From contig CP097583.1 of the NCBI GenBank assembly GCA_023934045.1, positions 62,001-126,000 of the forward strand: a stretch of DNA of 64,000 nucleotides, read 5' to 3'. This DNA is from Candidatus Phytoplasma vitis. Its GTDB lineage: Bacteria > Bacillota_I > Bacilli_A > Acholeplasmatales > Acholeplasmataceae. The translations under genes were made by a program, and so were the position numbers. Position 1 is the first letter of the stretch, and each line of letters begins with the position of its first letter. Below, piece after piece: positions 60,576 to 64,000 of the stretch. The notes beneath the pieces are model-generated. The model ran no database searches. It was not told the DNA's origin and saw nothing but the letters and a program-made list of their open reading frames with translations.

Positions 60576-61583
60576 ATGAAAAAAAAAATAGCGATTAATG
60601 GGTTAGGACGTATCGGTAAATTATCTTTCCGTTCTTTATTCGGAAATCATAATATTGATATTGTAGCAATTAATGATTTGTCAACACCAGAAACTTTAGC
60701 TTATTTATTAAAATATGATAGCGCACAAGGTCGTTATAAAGAAGATGATATTACTTTTGATGAAAATTCATTAATAGTGGAAGGTAAAAAAATTCATATT
60801 TTCCAAGAAAGAAATCCACAAGATTTGCCTTGGGGAAAATTAGGAATAGATATTGTTTTAGAATGTACTGGTTTTTTCACAAGTGAAGAAAAAGCTCAAT
60901 TACATTTAAAAGCAGGAGCTAAAAAAGTGTTAATTAGTGCACCGGCTACTGGAAATGTTAAAACGATTGTTTTTAATGTTAATGATGATATTTTAACAAA
61001 AGAAGATACTATTATTAGTGGAGCTTCTTGTACGACTAATTGTTTAGCTCCGGTTGTAAAAGTTTTAAATGATAATTTTGGTATCGATCAATCTTTTATG
61101 ACTACTATTCACAGTTATACTAACGATCAATCTCTTATAGATCAAACACATCCGAAAGGTATTTGGACTAGAAGAGGAAGAGCTGCTGCTGTTAATATGG
61201 TTCCAAGTTCTACTGGAGCTGCAAAGGCGATTTCATTAGTTATTCCTGAATTAAAAGGAAAAATAGATGGAACAGCGATTAGAGTACCTAGTTTAACAGG
61301 GTCTTTAGTTGATTTAACAGTTGAATTGAAAAAAGAAGTGACTGTAGAAATGATTAATAATGTTTTCAAAAAAAGTGCCAATGAAACTTTAGCTTTTATT
61401 AAAGATCCGATTGTTTCATCTGATATTATTGGAACAAGTTTTGGTTCTTTATTTGATTCTAATACAGTTCAAATTTTAAAAGAAAGACCACGTTTTGTAA
61501 AATTGATTTCTTGGTATGATAACGAAATGAGTTACGTAAGCCAATTAACTCGTTTACTTTTAAAAATGGTTACACTTGTTTAA
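60576..61583 (+). CDS. gap: Glyceraldehyde-3-phosphate dehydrogenase
   Basis: NAD-dependent GAPDH, 335 residues. NAD-binding INGLGRIGK, catalytic Cys152 in SGASCTTNCLAP, RRGRAAAVNMVPSSTGAAKA and the C-terminal SWYDNEMSYVSQ. It generates NADH that nox can reoxidise. AGAAGG upstream of the ATG. Confidence 0.99.
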   Translation: MKKKIAINGLGRIGKLSFRSLFGNHNIDIVAINDLSTPETLAYLLKYDSAQGRYKEDDITFDENSLIVEGKKIHIFQERNPQDLPWGKLGIDIVLECTGFFTSEEKAQLHLKAGAKKVLISAPATGNVKTIVFNVNDDILTKEDTIISGASCTTNCLAPVVKVLNDNFGIDQSFMTTIHSYTNDQSLIDQTHPKGIWTRRGRAAAVNMVPSSTGAAKAISLVIPELKGKIDGTAIRVPSLTGSLVDLTVELKKEVTVEMINNVFKKSANETLAFIKDPIVSSDIIGTSFGSLFDSNTVQILKERPRFVKLISWYDNEMSYVSQLTRLLLKMVTLV

Positions 61584-61669
61584 AATAAATGATATTTAAA
61601 ATTTTGAAATTTTTTATTTTTTAAAAATAAATTTATAATTTTGTTATGGTTTCCAAGAAAGGAAAAAAC

Positions 61670-62536
61670 GTGTTAACTTCAGATAGAAAAATTATTCAAA
61701 AGGCACATGAAAATAAATACGCAATAATACAGGTTAATATTAATAATTTAGAATGGATTAAAGCTGCTTTAGAAACTGTTGAAGAATTAAAATCACCTGT
61801 TATTTTAGGAGTTTCAGAAGGAGCTGCTCAATATATGGGTGGTTTTAAAACAGTGTCTTCTTTAGTAAAAAATTTAGATCTTTTTTATAATATTTCTACT
61901 CCTGTTATTTTACATTTAGATCATGGATCTTATGAAGGTGCAAAAAAAGCTTTAGAATCGGGTTTCACTTCGGTTATGTTTGACGGAAGTAGTTATCCTT
62001 TTGAAGAGAATTTAAGGAAAACTAGAGAAATTGTTGCTCTTTGCCATAAAAAAGGTATTTTAGTTGAAGCTGAAGTAGGTGGAATTGGTGGAGAAGAAGA
62101 CGGCATTATAGGTCAAGGTGAAAATGCTGATCCTTATGAATGTCAAAAAATTGCTGAATTAGGAGTTGATATGTTGGCTGCTGGTATCGGTAATATTCAT
62201 GGAAAATATCCTGATAATTGGAAAGGATTAGATTTTGGAGTTTTTGAAAAAATTAAAAAATTAACTAATAATAAAACTCCTTTAGTACTTCATGGAGGTA
62301 CTGGTATTCCTGAAGAAATGATTAGAAAAGCAATTTCTTTAGGAGTAGTTAAAATAAACGTTAATACTGAATTTCAATTGTCTTTTGCAAAAGCCACTAG
62401 AAAATATATCGAAGAAAAAAAAGATTTAATAAATAAAGGTTTTGACCCTAGACAATTATTAAAGCCAGGTTATTTAGCTATAAAATCAGAACTTAGAAAG
62501 AAATTAGAACTTTTCGGAAGTATTAATAAAGCTTAA
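61670..62536 (+). CDS. fba: Class II fructose-bisphosphate aldolase
   Basis: Zinc-dependent cleavage of fructose 1,6-bisphosphate. 288 residues from the GTG at 61670: VILHLDHGSYEGAKKAL with zinc-binding His, EAEVGGIGGEEDG, AAGIGNIHGKYP, LVLHGGTGIPEE and KINVNTEFQ. An in-frame ATG 24 bp earlier would add MVSKKGKN. The GTG is preferred because AAGAAAGGA sits about 7 bp before it and the protein then has the usual class II N-terminus (MLTSDRKIIQKAHE). Part of the glycolytic cluster. Confidence 0.95.
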   Translation: MLTSDRKIIQKAHENKYAIIQVNINNLEWIKAALETVEELKSPVILGVSEGAAQYMGGFKTVSSLVKNLDLFYNISTPVILHLDHGSYEGAKKALESGFTSVMFDGSSYPFEENLRKTREIVALCHKKGILVEAEVGGIGGEEDGIIGQGENADPYECQKIAELGVDMLAAGIGNIHGKYPDNWKGLDFGVFEKIKKLTNNKTPLVLHGGTGIPEEMIRKAISLGVVKINVNTEFQLSFAKATRKYIEEKKDLINKGFDPRQLLKPGYLAIKSELRKKLELFGSINKA

Positions 62537-62573
62537 TTTTAACCCAAATATAAAGGAGTTTTCAAGTATTTTA

Positions 62574-63368
62574 ATGAATTCTAATAAAAGAATGTTTTTT
62601 TTTGATATCGACAATACTATTTTAAGTTCTCGATCACAAACTATTTTGCCACAAACTTTAAAAACTATTAAAACTTTATCCGAGCAACCTAATACTTTGT
62701 TAGGAATTGCTACAGGACGTAATATAAAAAGGTTAAATGTTTTAGGTGAAATACAACATTATTTCAAACATTTAGTTTTATTTAATGGTGGTTTGACACA
62801 AATTAATGATAAAGTAATTGATGATCGACCTTTTGATAAAAAAGAAGTTCAAAATTTAATTTCTAAAGCTCATGCAGCAGGTATTAAAATTGGAATGACA
62901 GGACTTCATAAAGAAATTGTTCCTAGTGAACAAGATTTAATTTCACTTACTTTAGGTCATAAATATTGTACTAATAAAAATTCTGTTGTAGAACCTACAT
63001 TTTATTTAAACAATAATGTTTATCAAATTTGGCTTTTTGAACCTAATAATGAAAAACTTGAAAAATTTATTAAAGATTTGGGAAAATTTGAAATTTATTA
63101 TTGGAGAACTAATTGCGGGGTAGATTTAGTCCCTAAAGATGTTAATAAAATCCATGGAATTAGAAAAATCCAAACTTTATATCCGGAATATCAATTGATT
63201 TGTATGGGAGATGGAGTGAATGATATCGATATGATTAAATTTGCTGATATCGGTATTGGATTAGCGAATTCTCATCATGAAGGAGTTAAGAAAAATTCTA
63301 AATTAATAGCTCCTGATATTGAAGAAGATAAACTTTATGATTTTTTTATAAAAAATAATTTGTTTTAA
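62574..63368 (+). CDS. Cof-type HAD-superfamily phosphatase
   Basis: 264 residues. HAD motif I MFFFDIDNTILSS (nucleophile Asp11 and Asp13), motif II ATGRN, and motif III/IV GDGVNDIDMIKFA. A cap domain between them marks the Cof (IIB) subfamily, which dephosphorylates sugar phosphates or flavin/pyridoxal phosphates; the substrate is not predictable. AAAGGAG is 15 bp before the ATG. Last gene of the glycolytic cluster, 37 bp after fba, which suggests a sugar-phosphate role. Confidence 0.9.
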   Translation: MNSNKRMFFFDIDNTILSSRSQTILPQTLKTIKTLSEQPNTLLGIATGRNIKRLNVLGEIQHYFKHLVLFNGGLTQINDKVIDDRPFDKKEVQNLISKAHAAGIKIGMTGLHKEIVPSEQDLISLTLGHKYCTNKNSVVEPTFYLNNNVYQIWLFEPNNEKLEKFIKDLGKFEIYYWRTNCGVDLVPKDVNKIHGIRKIQTLYPEYQLICMGDGVNDIDMIKFADIGIGLANSHHEGVKKNSKLIAPDIEEDKLYDFFIKNNLF

Positions 63369-63386
63369 TTTAAATTAAAACAAATT
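63357..63386. repeat. Perfect 30-bp palindrome over the end of the HAD phosphatase gene
   Basis: aatttgttttaattt followed directly by its reverse complement. It spans the TAA stop at 63366-63368. Possible part of the transcription stop. Confidence 0.85.
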
Positions 63387-63392
63387 ATGTAT

Positions 63393-63441
63393 ATAAATCA
63401 AATTTTTTATTGAAAAAATAAATAATTTGATTTATTTTTTT
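63393..63441 (+). terminator. Terminator of the glycolytic cluster
   Basis: Outer 12-bp stem ATAAATCAAATT (63393-63404) with 63424-63435, a second small A/T stem inside, and a T run after it. Confidence 0.75.
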
Positions 63442-63486
63442 GCTTAAATTAAAAGAATTTTTTTAATTTTTATAATAATTTTCATT

Positions 63487-63538
63487 ATATTTATATATAA
63501 TATAAACATATTAGATATTTTATATTATATATAAATAT
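63487..63538. repeat. Perfect 20-bp inverted repeat
   Basis: 63487-63506 pairs without mismatch with 63519-63538; 12-base loop. Pure A/T stem, no following T run on the plus strand. Confidence 0.8.
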
Positions 63539-63541
63539 AAT

Positions 63542-63592
63542 AAAAAAATATTTTTTATTAATGTTTTACATTTATTAAAAAATATTTTTTTT
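63542..63592. repeat. Near-perfect long inverted repeat
   Basis: aaaaaaatattttttattaatg (from 63542) pairs with the segment ending near 63592, with a one-base shift in the middle; 5-base loop, T run at the end. Could be another terminator. Confidence 0.7.
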
Positions 63593-63756
63593 ATGTTTAA
63601 TTATGATATTTAAATAAATATATTTTTTATACAAAAAAATAATTTTTATAAAATATTTTTATTAAAAATTTAGTTAGAATTTGATTTTTATATTTTGATT
63701 TATTGATTTATATTTAACTTTAATTAAAAAATAAAGTAAAGGTAGCATCATAAATT

Positions 63757-64000
63757 ATGATAAAAAATAAAAATTATAAACTAATTAATTTAAAATATTT
63801 TTTATATTTTATTATTTGCGTATTTTACATTTGTATTAAAAATATAGTTTACGCCGAAAAGAATTATAATTTTGATTTATTATCAAGAAATGATTTGTTA
63901 AGTCCTAAAATAAACGATTTAAAACAATTTTTGATAAATGAAATAAATCAAAAAAGAATTTTAGTAGATGATAAAGACAAAACATTTTTTTTAAAAAATA
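63757..64000 (+). CDS. N-terminal part of a Sec-secreted protein (runs off the window)
   Basis: An open frame from ATG at 63757 continues to the window edge (81 codons). It begins MIKNKNYKLINLK, has a hydrophobic core (YFLYFIICVFYICI) and a likely cleavage after NIVYA, followed by a hydrophilic region EKNYNFDLLSRNDLL. AAAGG lies about 14 bp before the ATG. The signal peptide points to export by Sec; the family is unknown because the rest is not visible. Confidence 0.75.
   Translation, partial: MIKNKNYKLINLKYFLYFIICVFYICIKNIVYAEKNYNFDLLSRNDLLSPKINDLKQFLINEINQKRILVDDKDKTFFLKN

Larger units (their letters stand above)
63369..63756. other. Intergenic region with serial inverted repeats
   Basis: 388 bp without a gene between the glycolytic cluster and the secreted-protein gene at 63757. 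It contains the terminator at 63393, two more large inverted repeats (63487-63538 and 63542-63592), then AT-rich leader sequence with AAAGG before the next gene. Confidence 0.65.

Overview
The window is chromosomal DNA of a phytoplasma ('Candidatus Phytoplasma', Mollicutes). The sequence is very AT-rich. The 16S rRNA gene carries, with no mismatch, the 25-base signature that defines the genus (46150-46174). A tRNA-Ile lies in the 16S-23S spacer. TGA is used as a stop codon and a class II release factor gene (prfB) is present, which fits phytoplasmas and acholeplasmas but not mycoplasmas. A surface protein with 78-residue repeats (43919-45064) has the architecture of VmpA of flavescence doree phytoplasma. 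This suggests, without proving, the elm yellows (16SrV) lineage.

Left end (1-7199): on the minus strand nusA, infB and the start of rbfA form a translation/transcription block that lacks the rimP and ylxR genes usual in Firmicutes. Beside it sit two paralogous genes for repeat-rich, membrane-anchored surface proteins. They contain 17 and 9 copies of one 63-bp unit and share about 920 bp of almost identical sequence, including the promoter region. From 7200 onward essentially every gene is on the plus strand.

Middle (7200-42300): a dense housekeeping region. It holds polC, nox, secA, prfB, a YitT-like membrane protein, nadE (with an apparently dead synthetase half), mnmA, rel, hisS, aspS, tilS, rbgA, topA, ftsY, ffh, a stand-alone 5'-3' exonuclease, an FtsH-type protease, pduL, an HD phosphohydrolase, rsmA, a tandem-domain SpoVG and a metal P-type ATPase. 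Protein export is well represented by SecA, FtsY and Ffh. This matters because phytoplasmas deliver effectors and surface proteins through Sec.

Accessory strip (42300-45670): AT-rich spacers with strong hairpins, an unrecognised 176-residue protein and the VmpA-like protein.

Stable RNA region (45670-51801): tRNA-Tyr, 16S, tRNA-Ile, 23S and 5S, then eleven tRNAs (Val, Thr, Lys, Leu, Ala, Met, Met, Ser, fMet, Asp, Phe). Both large rRNAs are flanked by complementary processing stems.

Right end (51900-64000): a large Sec-secreted protein of unknown function, ppa, smpB, a small membrane protein, and a glycolytic cluster (eno, gpmI, pfkA, pgk, gap, fba) followed by a Cof-type HAD phosphatase. A series of inverted repeats comes next, and then the start of another secreted protein that runs off the window.

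No complete insertion sequence, prophage, CRISPR array or potential mobile unit was seen. The best candidates for new biology are the repeat-surface-protein pair, the VmpA-like protein with an ABAB repeat order, the secreted proteins at 51940 and 63757, the degenerate NadE and the double SpoVG.
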